A stretch of 64,000 nucleotides of DNA from Guillardia theta CCMP2712 (Eukaryota > Cryptophyceae > Pyrenomonadales > Geminigeraceae), in NCBI RefSeq assembly GCF_000315625.1, contig NW_005434634.1, positions 122,807 through 186,806 on the forward strand, read 5' to 3'. Below are positions 31,601-42,600 of the stretch, piece by piece (the first letter of the stretch is position 1; every line of letters starts with the position of its first letter). The notes beneath the pieces are model-generated. The model ran no database searches, was not told where the DNA came from, and worked only from the letters and a program-made list of their open reading frames with translations. Both the position numbers and the translations under genes were made by a program.

Positions 31601-32473
31601 ATCATGCAGATGCTCTCGTACCTCACTCGTCCTCCTCCCAAGGCAGAGCCCAACATCGCGAGGTGGGCCAAGAAGACCTGTTCTATCACGTAAAGCTCGT
31701 TGAAGAGCAAAGGAACGGGAAACAAGAAGAGATCCTGACCATGAGCAGGTGTCAACACCGCAGCTACATGTACAACAGAAGATCAACCGTGATCGCGTAG
31801 ACAATAAACTCATGTCGTGATCCCCCGATCGCAGTTTCCTTGTAACCCTCGGACACCATTTGGAAGAAGATGATCAAGTTCAGCAGCCCGTCGAGCAAGC
31901 CAACGAAGATCAGGACCTGTGCGCATGCGTCACCTGAGAGTATCAGGGCCCGACCGAGTGTGGCACCTGTTTTGTTCGATGAAATCTGCTCCAGCTCGCA
32001 AGGAAGCCAGAGACCATGACTGCAATTGCAGCGATGTATCTAGTGGCCAGTTGCAGGGACAATTCCCATGAGCAAGCGACATGGCTGTTTTGAAGATAGT
32101 CCTGTAGCAGAAACTCTGATGGCCCTCCTTTGGTAGGGATCAGAGAGAAGTAGCCGGAGGATTCAATGCCGTGAAGAGTAATCGACTCGAGGATGATCCA
32201 CAGTACACCAACTACGATGAGGATGATCTGCACGGGACGCAAAGTGAGCAAGGCAGACAGGGGCTCGTGAGAAAATAGAATCAGCCATGGGTTGATCCTG
32301 TACACTCGTCTCTCTGCAGTGTTTCTTTGAAGAAAGTCCCCGCTTGTATGCATGTAAAGGTTGGAGAACCCAGGCTTGAAATCCGTCCTTGCAGGAGTTT
32401 GAATGAAGTCGGGGTCGGCCTGCTGACCTTCAACTTCGATCTCAATGCTGTGACCCGCGTCTCTTACAGCCAT
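28684..32473 (-). CDS. Multi-pass membrane protein with duplicated RelA/SpoT-like region
   Basis: Three minus-strand exons (31967-32473, 31788-31916, 28684-31734) give 1,228 residues. The N-terminal part has several TM segments (VQIILIVVGVLWIILESITL; YIAAIAVMVSGFLASW; VLIFVGLLDGLLNLIIFF), and the middle has more (FFQLILFMVSGAFAFSIASG; MIFVIFTFQAGFCFLGGVFA). Two soluble regions are near-identical copies of about 158 residues, starting SLDQLYAQALVIDPIFLSKV and ending GVEGHICEL. Each contains VVRQSIVFRDLDQLCDCLDK, MRTKNRLDPDFDSKVSGGYR and DIAINLRVVSDE. The pattern KN-R, GYRD, N-R and ICELQL resembles the nucleotidyltransferase part of RelA/SpoT-like proteins, but key catalytic residues cannot be checked without a profile search. 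A lumenal loop rich in Ser and Cys lies between the TM groups. It could be a membrane sensor. No family name is claimed. Confidence 0.72.
28772..29244. repeat. Internal 473-bp duplication, downstream copy
   Basis: Matches 30854-31326 base for base at a constant offset of 2,082 bp, except for a few single differences (near 28790 and 28911) and one 35-bp block (29001-29035) that is unrelated in the other copy. Both copies are read in frame inside the same large exon. Confidence 0.95.
30854..31326. repeat. Internal 473-bp duplication, upstream copy
   Basis: Partner of 28772-29244. The divergent 35-bp block here is 31083-31117. It changes LVRSYNYCVYKL-type sequence to VLLLCDSEVSRL in the protein without changing length or frame. 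Confidence 0.95.
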
Positions 32474-32486
32474 GTTGAGTGCTTAG

Positions 32487-32632
32487 TTGCTGCAGCCTCC
32501 TCCTCCTCCTCCGCAGCCTCCTCCTCCGCAGCCTCCTCCTCCGCAGCCTCCTCCTCGGCAGCCTCTTCCTCGGCAACCTCCTCCTCCGCAGCCTCCTCCT
32601 CCGCAGCCTCCTCCGCAGCCTCCTCCTCGTTT
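32487..32632. repeat. GCCTCCTCCTCCGCA tandem repeat
   Basis: A run of about nine 12-15-bp units of GCCTCCTCCTCCGCA with small changes, just upstream (on the minus strand) of the membrane protein's ATG at 32473. It would be transcribed as purine-rich 5' untranslated sequence. The Gly-Cys or Ala-Ser frames through it follow from the repeat. Confidence 0.85.
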
Positions 32633-33238
32633 CAGGAGGGGTTCACTGATCTGTATGAGTTGGCCCAGAGCTTTCATTCCGATACAATTCTCTAGAGTTT
32701 TTTTATGTATATGAGATTTTTTTTGTTTTTGTTTTTTGAATCTATATTGGATTTGCGCTATGATCTTTTAAATGACCTTTATATGGAGCGGTCATTCGCC
32801 TCTCCTGATTGTCCTCGTACTGATCTTTAACTTAACTTTGCCAGTTGAGTAATGAGAAGTGATCGGCTGCCCCCGGCCCGGCGCGGCGAGTTGACGCCGC
32901 CGGCGGCCCCGGGGCCCGACTAACTGTTACCCAAATTTTTAACTGTAGTAAGGGGGTAGGGGTAGGTGCAGCGAAGCGCACGTGAACACGGAAATCGAAT
33001 GTGCAGGGAGTGACCGAGGTTAGGACGAGGGGAAATGAACAGACGAGCAACAAGATGGTCATTCAATGCAAATTCCATAATAGATAAAAGGGCATGAAGA
33101 GGCGAGAGAGTTCTTCTTCTTGTTTGATTTTTGGTCCATGATGATCAAGGATTTACAGAATAGTTTTGTGTGACGAACACACACGAGTCTTTTCGCAGGA
33201 AGACTGTGAGGCTCATACTGTGAGATGTAATTCCATGT
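32633..33238. other. Gene-free stretch with dispersed repeat and GC island
   Basis: Holds T-rich sequence (32698-32740), one copy of a dispersed word (GTCCTCGTACTGATCTTTAA and flanks, 32807-32840), a CCGGCGCGG-type GC island (32868-32920) and a GGGGGTAGGGGTAGG run (32949-32967). Confidence 0.6.
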
Positions 33239-34196
33239 ATGACCTCCTTTGAATATGGTGTAAATCCACTACTTTTGAGTGATACAATTTGCAACTATCT
33301 TTACGCTTTGAGGGACTTGCAACTTGACTTTATATCCCACAGAGTGCGTGAACATCCTGCAAAGAAGACTGAAGTAAGCATGAGGGATAGAGGCGGGAGT
33401 ATAAAGAAACTTGGTAGAACTGGCAGGTATTCGTGACAGACTAGTGTGCTTGTGTTATATTGAACCAAGATCGCAGGGAAGTTCCAAGTGACGAAAAGTT
33501 GTCTGGGGTATCATTGGGCACCCCGGAAGTTCAGATTCAACCAGGCGGAACAGTTTTTGCAAAATCCAGATTGAGTTATCCCAATGATAAAGATGAAAGT
33601 GAAAGTGCTACAAGACCTGCACAAGTGAAGGGAATGCCTGTGTCTGGTCGTCAATGGAAGTTGGATTGCAAACGTTCAAGTTCGATGCGGGTTGCGAACA
33701 AGTTGATACGTAAGTTGAATTATGCTTATGTTGATATGAGTCAAGAGCATTGGCTCACCATGATCTTAAACAGGGAAAAGCTGGGATGAAAAGATGAAAG
33801 AAAGAGCACGAGATAAACAAATCAAAGCGAAGCAGGACGCTTTGGTACAGGTTCGCTTGAGAAGTTGTTTATTCAAAACTTGTGTTGACAAGCTGCTTTC
33901 TAGGCGAGAATAGATGAGAAGCGAGAGAAGAAACGGCTGGCTGAAGAGCGACAGAAGAGAAAGGAGGAAAACAGATTGAAGGGAGCTGTGGTCCAGGTAT
34001 TTGGCTTGAGATGATGTTTGTTTCATTTTCTCGGTCTTGACTAGAATTGCAGTCTATCAGCACAATGAAGGTAAAGAAGATGTCAAGAAAGCAGTTGAGA
34101 ATGATCAGAAAGATGGACACAAGCAACGAGGGTAAAGTATTTGATCTCAAACCCATCGAAAAGACGAAAGGTCTCAAAGGGAAAGTGAAGATCTGA
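33239..34196 (+). CDS. CGR1/CCDC86-family nucleolar protein
   Basis: Clear exons are one ending at 33709 (beginning near 33475), 33774-33850, 33904-33996 and 34053-34196 (TGA 34194-34196). The product has PVSGRQWKLDCKRSSSMRVA, KSWDEKMKERARDKQIKAKQ, a long basic helix (ARIDEKREKKRLAEERQKRK) and VKKMSRKQLRMIRKMDTSNE. This is the CGR1 signature (W-K, basic coiled coil, KQLRxIxK). CGR1 proteins act in the nucleolus in processing of pre-rRNA for the large subunit. The 5' exon is uncertain: an open frame from ATG 33239 ends with a good donor after 33372, but I could not match its phase to the next exon. Confidence 0.78.
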
Positions 34197-34679
34197 TGGA
34201 GAGAGCCATTGGCTGGAGTTTCGAACTGTGTTGCATTAGTTGAAGTTCATTCACAAGAGCATAAAGTCAGGGTCTTCAAAACCTTGTGTGTGAATGTGCG
34301 TTTCAGTTTGCCACTTCAATATTATCAACACTATCTTGTAATGCCACTCGCTGGATACCATCAGCGGCACCCGGTGACCGTCGTGTCACCGGCCGCTAAG
34401 TCACTGTCACAGTGTGACGCGGCCCGGCCGCCTCCGAGTCAGCCTCGGAGCATGCCAATGAGTGCCGGGCCCCGGCCCGCGGGTCTTCTTCAGAGCCTTT
34501 CTGGGATCCTTTTGGCGCCAATGGGCTCCTCGAGCACGAGGAGGTAGAGGGGCAGGAGCACAAAAGCAGGAGGCGGAGTCAAAGACATCCACAACATAAT
34601 GTCTGCATGCTCAGATCCGCACAAAGAGATCGCAACGTCGATGCTGCTCGCTTGAGCTCGGTTGTTCAGGACGTAAAGA
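34197..34679. other. Intergenic stretch with GC island
   Basis: Contains a GC-rich island (about 34366-34500) with GGCCCGGCCG, GTGCCGGGCC and CTGGGATCCTT words. The last two also occur in the island at 50790-50890, in the same order. A small inverted CACTGTCACAGTGTGAC is visible at 34403. No gene is seen. Confidence 0.55.
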
Positions 34680-36430
34680 ATGTCAGCCAAGAAGAGTAAG
34701 TTTTCACCATTGCCTTTCATTTCTGGTGCTGTTGTACGGGCACATGTTGGGTCTAATCCTGGGAGGAAATCGTCTTCAGCAGAGAATGCAGAGTATGTCT
34801 GTTGATGTTGTTCTGCATGAATCTCAATTTTTGCATTGTGCAGGTCAAGTTCGACGGGGCGAGGAACTCAAATGAAGATCACTGATGCATTCATGACACC
34901 AAAGACAGTCTTGAAATCAAAACCATTGCAGGTTGAGAAGAAAGAATCAAGGCCTGTTGAAAGAGACTCAGCTGCCGATTGCATGTGCATTGATGACGAT
35001 ATTCCAGCCAGCAAGTCACCACCATGCACAATTCAGAAGAACGTTCACCTAAAGAGCGAGTTATCTGCCAAGTTATTTGTAACACCACAACACAGCAAGG
35101 CAAGGCACGAGGGCTCGGAAGTCTCCAAGACAAGAATGGGGGTGTGCCTTGCCAAGGATCCCATAATGGATTTGACCCTCTGTGAACCCGAATCCAGTCA
35201 TTCCACAGCCTCATCAGAATTGAAACGTCCAAAAGAGATTGGAACCTTTGTGTCCGACAACAAGAAAAGATGTACTGATGAGTCTCTGGATAATGTTCCA
35301 GATTTTGATTTCACTCTACCTTGTTCGCCTCCTCGCCAGTTCCGTAATGCTGATACCCAACAAACAGCAGAGTCGAACGTGGCGCATGGAGCCTCTTCGT
35401 CTCGAAGAACAGGAAGAGCTTTGAGCCTGCAGCCAAGGTTTACTCATAGCACGCGAGATAGAAGATTTTCTTGGTCAACTGGCGGGGCTCAAATCGAATC
35501 AGATCATTCCCTCTCAGGAATTCCCACTACCTCTGAGGTGACGAATGATTCTACATCAATCCGAGGGTCTTGGATTGATCATATGAACGAAAATGAGCTT
35601 GTTAACTTCTCTTCCGACGACGAGGGCGAAGGTGATACTGAAATGTTCATAAAAATCCATTGAGATTTGCGCATATAGCAGAGGGAAATGAAAGTCAAGG
35701 AAGCGACGAAAGTGATAGCGACAGTGACATCAGCAGCATAGTGGGGATGTTGTTGACAGATGAACAGCTTGCGAGAATGCGCGACATGCGACAGGTGAGA
35801 AATATTCTGTCGTTACACGAGAAGTTTACATTCATGGGCAGAATGAGACCACGGATTCCAGGCCGAGACATGGAGATCAGGGAGAATCAAGGATGAATTC
35901 TTCACGTATACACGAGGGGTCGAGGACCTCGAAAGGAAGCGGAAGATCAAGACTTCCAAATGGAAACGGGCTGTCTCAATCTGGAAACGGCAACGGATAT
36001 TGGATAACAGAGCGATACGGAGCGCTGCAGGTAACTTTGTAATTGCCTTCTACCTTGATTTTTATATATGGTTTGGTCAGGGACAATACCGCCATGTGTT
36101 TGTGGATGGCGAGGGAAGAAAATTGACCGGGAAAGCAGCGTGGGCAGCAAGTCGAGGGACTGGAGTTACAAAGTCGAGGAAGAGAAGGTTCAAGAAATCA
36201 GGCAAGTCCAAGAAGAAAGGCTTCGGCTCCAAGAAGTTCAAAGGACGTTCGAAACCCAACGGAAATATAGATTCGAAAGGTCCACCCAAGAAGCCTTCGA
36301 TGCGGAAGCCAAAATCTACATTCAAGAAGGAAAAATAAAACGCTTCACGTGCACGAATCATGCTTTCGAGAACTGGTTTGTTGATGGTTGGAATCAGTTT
36401 CACTCTAGCATGATTCAACGTGATATTTAG
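34680..36430 (+). CDS. Acidic/basic nuclear-type protein; C-terminal frame ambiguous
   Basis: Exons 34680-34695, 34780-34792, 34844-35631, 35679-35794, 35862-36030 and 36081-36430 join in phase into about 483 residues. The start MSAKKTENAESSSTGRGTQM continues with QMKITDAFMTPK, which loosely resembles a PCNA-interacting (PIP) box but lacks the double aromatic. The middle is Ser/Thr-rich and disordered, with PDFDFTLPCSPPRQF, an acidic cluster (NFSSDDEGE) and MLLTDEQLARMRDMRQ. In the last two exons a second frame is also open across the same intron and looks more like a folded, basic C-terminus (YWITERYGALQGQYRHVFVD, GRKLTGKAAWAASRG, then Lys-rich to a stop at 36338). The phase of upstream exons favours the first frame. 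A DNA-related role is a guess. Confidence 0.6.
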
Positions 36431-36442
36431 ACTAGATCAGTT

Positions 36443-37460
36443 TTATTTCTTGTCTTCAACTTTCAAAGAACTCAAGGGAATCTTCATAGTCAACCTCGTT
36501 GATCTCTCAAATCCGTACGAAAAAGCTCCTCTCACAATCTCCTGGGCGTTTTCGTCCTCAGCCACAATCTGAAACATTACTCTTACAATGCGCACGCGAA
36601 CACTCGAGCAATAGGAAAACCTCATATCCCATTCCCTTATAAAGTTCAGTTGCAGCTACATTGCTCTTGCTGACCTGCAGATTCAATCATTCAAAAACTC
36701 TTCATTGTTGAACGAGCAAGAGAGCTGGAAGAGTGACTCAACAACTTACCTCGAGCCACACAGATTCTTCTTCCTTCCCCAGCTCCAACGCTACGTCATG
36801 CGCTGCCTTCATCAGTTGCCTTGCAACTCCTTTTCGGCGGCACTTCTGTGAAACGGCAAGATTTGCGATGTACAACCGACGTTCGAACTGATCAGCAGGG
36901 TCCAGGAGGGACAGGCCTGGGCCCATTGACAACTTGAAGTCGTTCTCCTCCTTACTGTACAAGGTCCGACTCACGTCCACGAACCCGACGAGCATTCCTT
37001 CAACATCGATGGCGACAAGAAGCCTGCCGCACCTCGGCTGCTCTATGTACCTTGAGATTCTGTTCTCGATGTCTCGTTCGATCTCGCGCAGAACAAGCCC
37101 TCGTTGTAAGTTGGCGACAGGGTTGAGGATACTGAGGGCTGACTGCTGCCCATAGAAACTTTCGCAGCTCAGTTGCGACAGAAACCTCACATATCTCTTG
37201 TCCATGATCGGCTCCACATAAACTTCCATCGCCTCCATTCTGACCCTGGGCTGAATATTGCAGATTACAGCTCTTCCCCACCTCTTTTCTGCCCCTGCTT
37301 CATGGAGCAGCCTGGATCTGCACATGGGTGATACTGGGACATTCTTTCCTGAGATACATGATTTTGGAGCCAACAAGAAGGCGTCAGTGCGACCTGGAAC
37401 GAACAAGCAAGATACAAACAACGCTCTCCACCAGATTCCAGGCATGGCAGCGTATGCCAT
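36443..37460 (-). CDS. Plastid-targeted GNAT-family N-acetyltransferase
   Basis: Three minus-strand exons (36750-37460, 36621-36674, 36443-36568) give 296 residues. MAYAAMPGIWWRALFVSCLF is a signal peptide; the following VPGRTDAF puts Phe28 at the likely cut site, the plastid-import signature of red-lineage secondary plastids. The GNAT fold follows: LLVAIDVEGMLVGFVDVSR (beta 2-4), then motif A LYIANLAVSQKCRRKGVARQ with the acetyl-CoA loop RRKGVA, LMKAAHDVALELGKEEESVW, and the motif B-like VSKSNVAATELYKGMGYE. It should transfer acetyl from acetyl-CoA to an amine or protein N-terminus in the plastid; the substrate is not evident. Its stop is 13 nt from the stop of the convergent gene. Confidence 0.88.
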
Positions 37461-38748
37461 GCCACCTATGACATGATCAAGTCAGTAAGGTCACAATGAA
37501 TTCAATATGCGACATGTTGATTTTTGCCCTCTGCTCAGCATCTCTCTGCATTGTAATCTCTCGATACCAACGTGAATCCCCTCGTTTTTGTGATAATCGT
37601 CCTTCTCTCACTCTTCCTTAATCTGTTTGTCTCAACATTTCTGCTCTACGTTACTCAAACAAGCAGAGACAGCTAGGAGGAGTAAGTTCTTCTAGCAAGG
37701 ACAGCAAAATCCTCTGCCAGACTGGCATGCAGGAGCGGAACGTCCCAGCCGCCATTGTGCATGTCCCTGTGCCATGTCGGACAGTCTTCGTTCAATTACC
37801 TCAAGCCCGCCTCAAGGGGAAAATGATGGGCGGAACAAGAAATGAGAACAAGTCCCGGAGACTAATCGCATTTTGATAGCTTTATTTCACATCTTTGAGA
37901 AAGTTCACTGTTTAGTCTGTTGTTGCATCTTTGAAGATCCATATTGGATCTTTTTCTCTTTCTGCTTTGAATATCTTGCTTTATCTCTTACGCACAGATC
38001 TATCATGAGTCTAGTGACATGTCATTGATCATTTACTGACCTTGCCAATTATGAATGACTTCGGCTGTTATTTCTCATCTCATCACAGCTAAGTATTTCC
38101 GATCTCTCCCAATCATAGAATATCCAAATTGTCAATAGATGACCGCACCGGACTCCAGCCTAACAGTGAGTTCATTGACCAGCGGAGGAACGAAAGGCCT
38201 CAATACCCCACTCACCACTTTCTCTTCTCCGACTAATCTCATACCCTATAGGAATATTTGAGGTCTGAATCTTCTTCTCCTCAAATCTATTGGATCTAAA
38301 GTCAACATCAACACGCCTCGTCCTGTTCAAAGGTATCGATGTTCTCGGTACTTGGGCACAGTTCAAGGCATGCCGAAAGTGCCTGCTCAACGTTTCGACA
38401 ACTGTCGTTTAATGTTACAATACTATCAATTCCCTACAGAACATTTCACTTCCTCTGTAGGAAGTTAACTACAACTAGGACTCGTACGTACATTCCCAAC
38501 CGTGACACATTACACATCGGTAAGCCAACAGTTGTCATGATGCCCGAGGCAATGCAGGGTGGAGCTCGCCGCTATCCATTTCATATCATCAGAGCACGGA
38601 CACAAGAAGGAAGAAGGCTCACCTGATTTCCTTGCACGCTGGTAGATCCGCTCCGACCTTACAGCCTCTGACTTGGTAAGACCGTAGCTAGAGAGACGAG
38701 GCCTGTCAAGAGTTGAGATGCTCCAAAGGAACAAAGAGTCAACAGGTA
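37461..38748. other. Mostly gene-free AT-rich stretch
   Basis: No frame from 37480 to 38480 looks coding. A minus-strand segment at about 38632-38720 (GLTKSEAVRSERIYQRARKS) ends at a good donor and could be an exon of the possible gene at 38749-39210. I found no partner exon with certainty. Confidence 0.35.
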
Positions 38749-39210
38749 TTAGCTCTTTTCTGATTGTTTCTGAGTATCATCAAAGGGAAAGTCACTCTCA
38801 CGCTCTGAGAACATGTGAACAGAGTCGAGAGACTCCTGCAACCGCTGCGGTACATTTTCTGCTATGCACATTTTCGAAGGGTTTGGGAGATCATGATCAA
38901 CGACAGCTAGTTTTCTTTCACTTTCTGAACCCATCCTCGTGTTGCAAACAAAAAAAAAAAAAAGACCACGAGAACCAATTGAATCACACACAAGAAACTG
39001 CTGCTTGCGAGATTCACGAAGAGACATTCATGGAAGCAACCCGGCAGTCAGATGAGAAGGGAATCAAGAGAGGGTCGACATACAACGAGCACCATACGAT
39101 CATAGTTAGAGTTCATGTCTCCATGTCTCTTCTCTCACCAGGCCTTGTCGGCTCCTTTTGCCATCGCCATCTCAGCCTTCATCACTGATGCGAGCATGGC
39201 GGCGAACCCT
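38749..39210 (-). CDS. Possible small protein (weak)
   Basis: On the minus strand, MLASVMKAEMAMAKGADKAW starts near 39197 and ends at a GTGAGA donor. Further on, a frame from about 39027 reads MSLRESRKQQ and, after a T-rich tract, MGSESERKLAVVDHDLPNPS, VPQRLQESLDSVHMFSERES, to a stop near 38749. The T-rich tract (about fifteen T on the minus strand) may be an intron pyrimidine tract. The pieces look protein-like, but the joining is not certain and no family is recognised. Confidence 0.3.
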
Positions 39211-39344
39211 CCTTTACCCCCACCCCCTCATTCGACTGTGTTAAAAGACCCCTGTTTTTGTATACCCCAGTTTCTTTATAGAAAAGTACCGGTGTTTCAC
39301 ACTAATAACTCGCAACGATTCGTATTGTTGCTGCCTGAAAAGAT

Positions 39345-39515
39345 AGAAATGAATGGATAGGTTAGATTCTTGAAAAGATAGAAATGAATGGATAGAAATG
39401 AATGGATAGATTAGATTCTTGAAAAGATAGAAATGAATGGATAGAAATGAATGGATAGATTAGATTATTGAAGGAAGGAAGGAATGAATGAAGGAAGGAA
39501 GGAAGGAATGGAAGG
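39345..39515. repeat. AGAAATGAATGGAT tandem repeat and GGAA run
   Basis: A block with TTGAAAAGATAGAAATGAAT and GGATAGAAATGAATGGATAG occurs three times (39346-39465), followed by GGAAGGAAGGAATGAATGAA units to about 39515. Confidence 0.85.
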
Positions 39516-39607
39516 GAAACGGGAAAGAAACCCATGATCATATGGCGATTTTTGCATAAAGCATTCATTGATTTCTTCTATGTCGACTGTCTTTCATCAC
39601 GATTAGT

Positions 39608-42600
39608 TCATATCAAAGCTTGTTTCCCTTCATCAGCCCACTCTGCGTTGACTCGTTGTTTCAGCACACGAGAAGCATACATCTCCTGCTTCATGATTGC
39701 GTCCTGCAAGAGCTTCTCACATACCATCTCTCCTCGAATCAGTAATCTCCTTACCATAGCACCAAGAAGGATTGCATCGTTGTCTCGTATCATGTTAACA
39801 GCTTTCCTCATCTCGTCCTCACTTATCAGACTCATATTCTGAGAGCATACATCATCCATCAGAAAAGCAGCAACTCGAGAAAACAGGAGCTTACGAGCAT
39901 GTGTGTCAGAGCTTGCAGCTTGTCACTCTCTGCCTCTTCCGCTATGACAGGCGCATGGTCGTTGACTGCAACCTCCTCTTCCCCCTTGTCCATCAGATTA
40001 TGAGAAATGCTGGCTACTCCTGTCTTCTTCCTGCATAAGAGTCCCACGGCGAACAAGATTATCTGTAACCCAACTCCCACGAGAGCGCACAGGATGGGCC
40101 CCCACTTGAGCCAGTACTGCAGTATGCTCGTATCTGCCGTCCTCGTCAGCCAGTCATCGCACACAGACTCTTGCGAGGACCTGGAGGGGTGAAACTCGCT
40201 TTGATCGACACCGAAAGCTCGTCCTGAGTCAAGCCTGACACCCTCCTGCTCAGCTGAACCTCACGGCCTGCCCTACGAGCTGACAAGCTCACGCTGCTGG
40301 TCACCTGCGGGAGAATCTCAGTCACCGACGCGTCTGCTCACGCTTCAAGTATCTCGTGCTACTCGTACCTTGAGGATACAAGCGTCCACCACGTTGGCAT
40401 CGGGGAACAAATCTGCTCCTGTCAGCCCGGTGGTATCAAAGAAGCACTGCACGTAACTTCCGTTGTGCTTCACCTGCACCCCGATCGTCAACTCGTCAAG
40501 GCCACCGCTTGACAGCAGTGCGGCACCTGCGTCGACACCAGCCCGTCGTTGAAGGGGAAGTAGGTGACTTGATAGAGCCCGAAGTAGGGGAGCCCAGTGA
40601 AGGAGGAGGTCGACTGACCGTCCGGCCCGATGGAGTAGTCGATGGTAATGCCGACGCTGTTCTCGATCTCTCCTCCTCCACAAGCGTCCTGGGCTCGAGG
40701 CCCAAACGTCTTGCAGATCTCGAACTCGATGCTCTCTGTGCCCTGCGGGTACAGGGCTGGGCTTGCACGGATGTTGTTCCCGTACCTGTCGCGAGTCTGC
40801 ACGTAGAGGGTAGAAGCTGATCCCGCCACGATGCTTCTGAGCTGCCCGTATACGTATGTCTTTGACACGTCAGCGGGAGCAGACTGCACCTCGAGGAGGA
40901 GGGGTGTGCCTGCCCCGACTACCCCCGCGAAGTTGATCTCGAGCAAGTAGCTGCCAGATCGGGTGATCCTGTACGAAGTCTCATAGCTGCCGTCCGTGTT
41001 GTCTGTGATCACGGCCGTCTGTGGTGAAGCTTCAGGGTCACGAGGAGCAGCCCTGGTCACGTCCCACAAGATCATGATTGCGCTCAGGCTGTCTCTGCCC
41101 GGTCGCCGGTTACCGAAGGCATCGAGGGCCGTGATCATGAAGGTCGAGACGATCCCGCACGTGGTGAGGGAGAGGAAGTTTCCTGCGGCGACCGATGAGT
41201 CCGGGGACGTAGAGCCCGGCAGGACTGTCAGTGTGTAGGGGTTGGGGTTGGCTTTGCTGCCAAGCTGCTCGAACTCGTGAATCGAGTTTGACGGCTCTCT
41301 GTCATAGCCGGCGACCAGGTCCTGGAAGTCTGTACCGCCTCTGCCAACGAAGATGCTCAGCTTGTAGGTTCCGATCTTCACTGGCGTGTAAGCACAGCTA
41401 TACATCCCGTTGCCCTGGCTGACAACTGAAGGAGAGATGCTCGGGAGGTTTGTGCCTGAGATCTCAACGGTGAACTTTGCTCCCTCCGCTGGTTGTCCGA
41501 AGTTGTCCTACACATGTCGGCTATCAGCTCCTTCTCACGCTACTCTCTTGCTGACCTGACACTGCAGGTAGAAGATGGTGTTGACTCCCGCTAGGGCCGA
41601 GGTAAGCGCCTGCCCTGTAGCGCTGCAGCTCTTGTAAAAGGCGTCGGTGAGCTGGAAGACGTAGAGATCTCCGTAATTCACGAAGCCTGTCATAGGGGTG
41701 TAGCCAGTGCCTCCCTGCTCTGAGTCATTGATGCAAAACAAAGCCAATGCACTCACGATGATGTACAAGTAGTAGTTTGTCAGGTCCAGCTCGATGCCAG
41801 CTCCGAAGCGTCCGGATGGACGCGAGCCAGGCACGTCCACCTGTCTCGATCCGTCATGAATCATCTTGCAGGATGCTCCTGCTGACGTCACCTCCGCCCA
41901 CGGCAATGTGGTGAGACAGCTCCCAGTAGACAGGCAGGCAAGGTCAAGGTCAGTAAGGTCCAGGTACCTGCCAGCCACGGTGAGGTGAAGCATCGGCGAC
42001 GGAGGCAGACCAGAGGTCGTCGAGCACAGACGCCGAGGTGCTGCTAGCTCCATCGAGGTAGTCCAAGATGACCGAGCGACTGCAGCCGCCCGATCCTGCA
42101 CACGTGATCCCCCCAAATACAAGGAGACGGCCGTTGACGCTCCCGGTGTTGCCCATTAGAGCGATTGCAGCGTCTCTTCGCTCCTTGGGACAGGCTCCGC
42201 CGCTTGTGTCGCAGCTGGTCATCAGCTTGACAAACAGAGCGTCGTCGGATGTGAAGTACGCGGTGTGAACCTCGTTGCTCAGGCTGCCACTCCCAGGTGT
42301 GATACCTCCATCGGCCATATTTACCAGGTCGCTTGTCTCTCCTCCGAAGGTCATGTAGATGATGTTCTGCAAACAAAGAGCGAGTCAGGACCTGCATGAG
42401 AGCCTCCAACAATGTCACTGAGAGGAAGACAAGGCAAACTCACGGTCCCTCTGAAAGAAAAAGCGACAGATCGATGGCCGTGACGGATGTTGGGCAAGGA
42501 GCAGGAATAGCCAGTGGAGCATTGTTCGCTGCTTGATTGATCGCCGTAGCAGTACCTCGTGTCGCCGTAGTCGTATGTCTCGATCTCCCCAAAATTCAAA

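Noticed and set aside
32483-32677. Gly-Cys-rich protein
   Set aside because: Translation of the GCCTCCTCCTCCGCA repeat in the likely 5' untranslated region.
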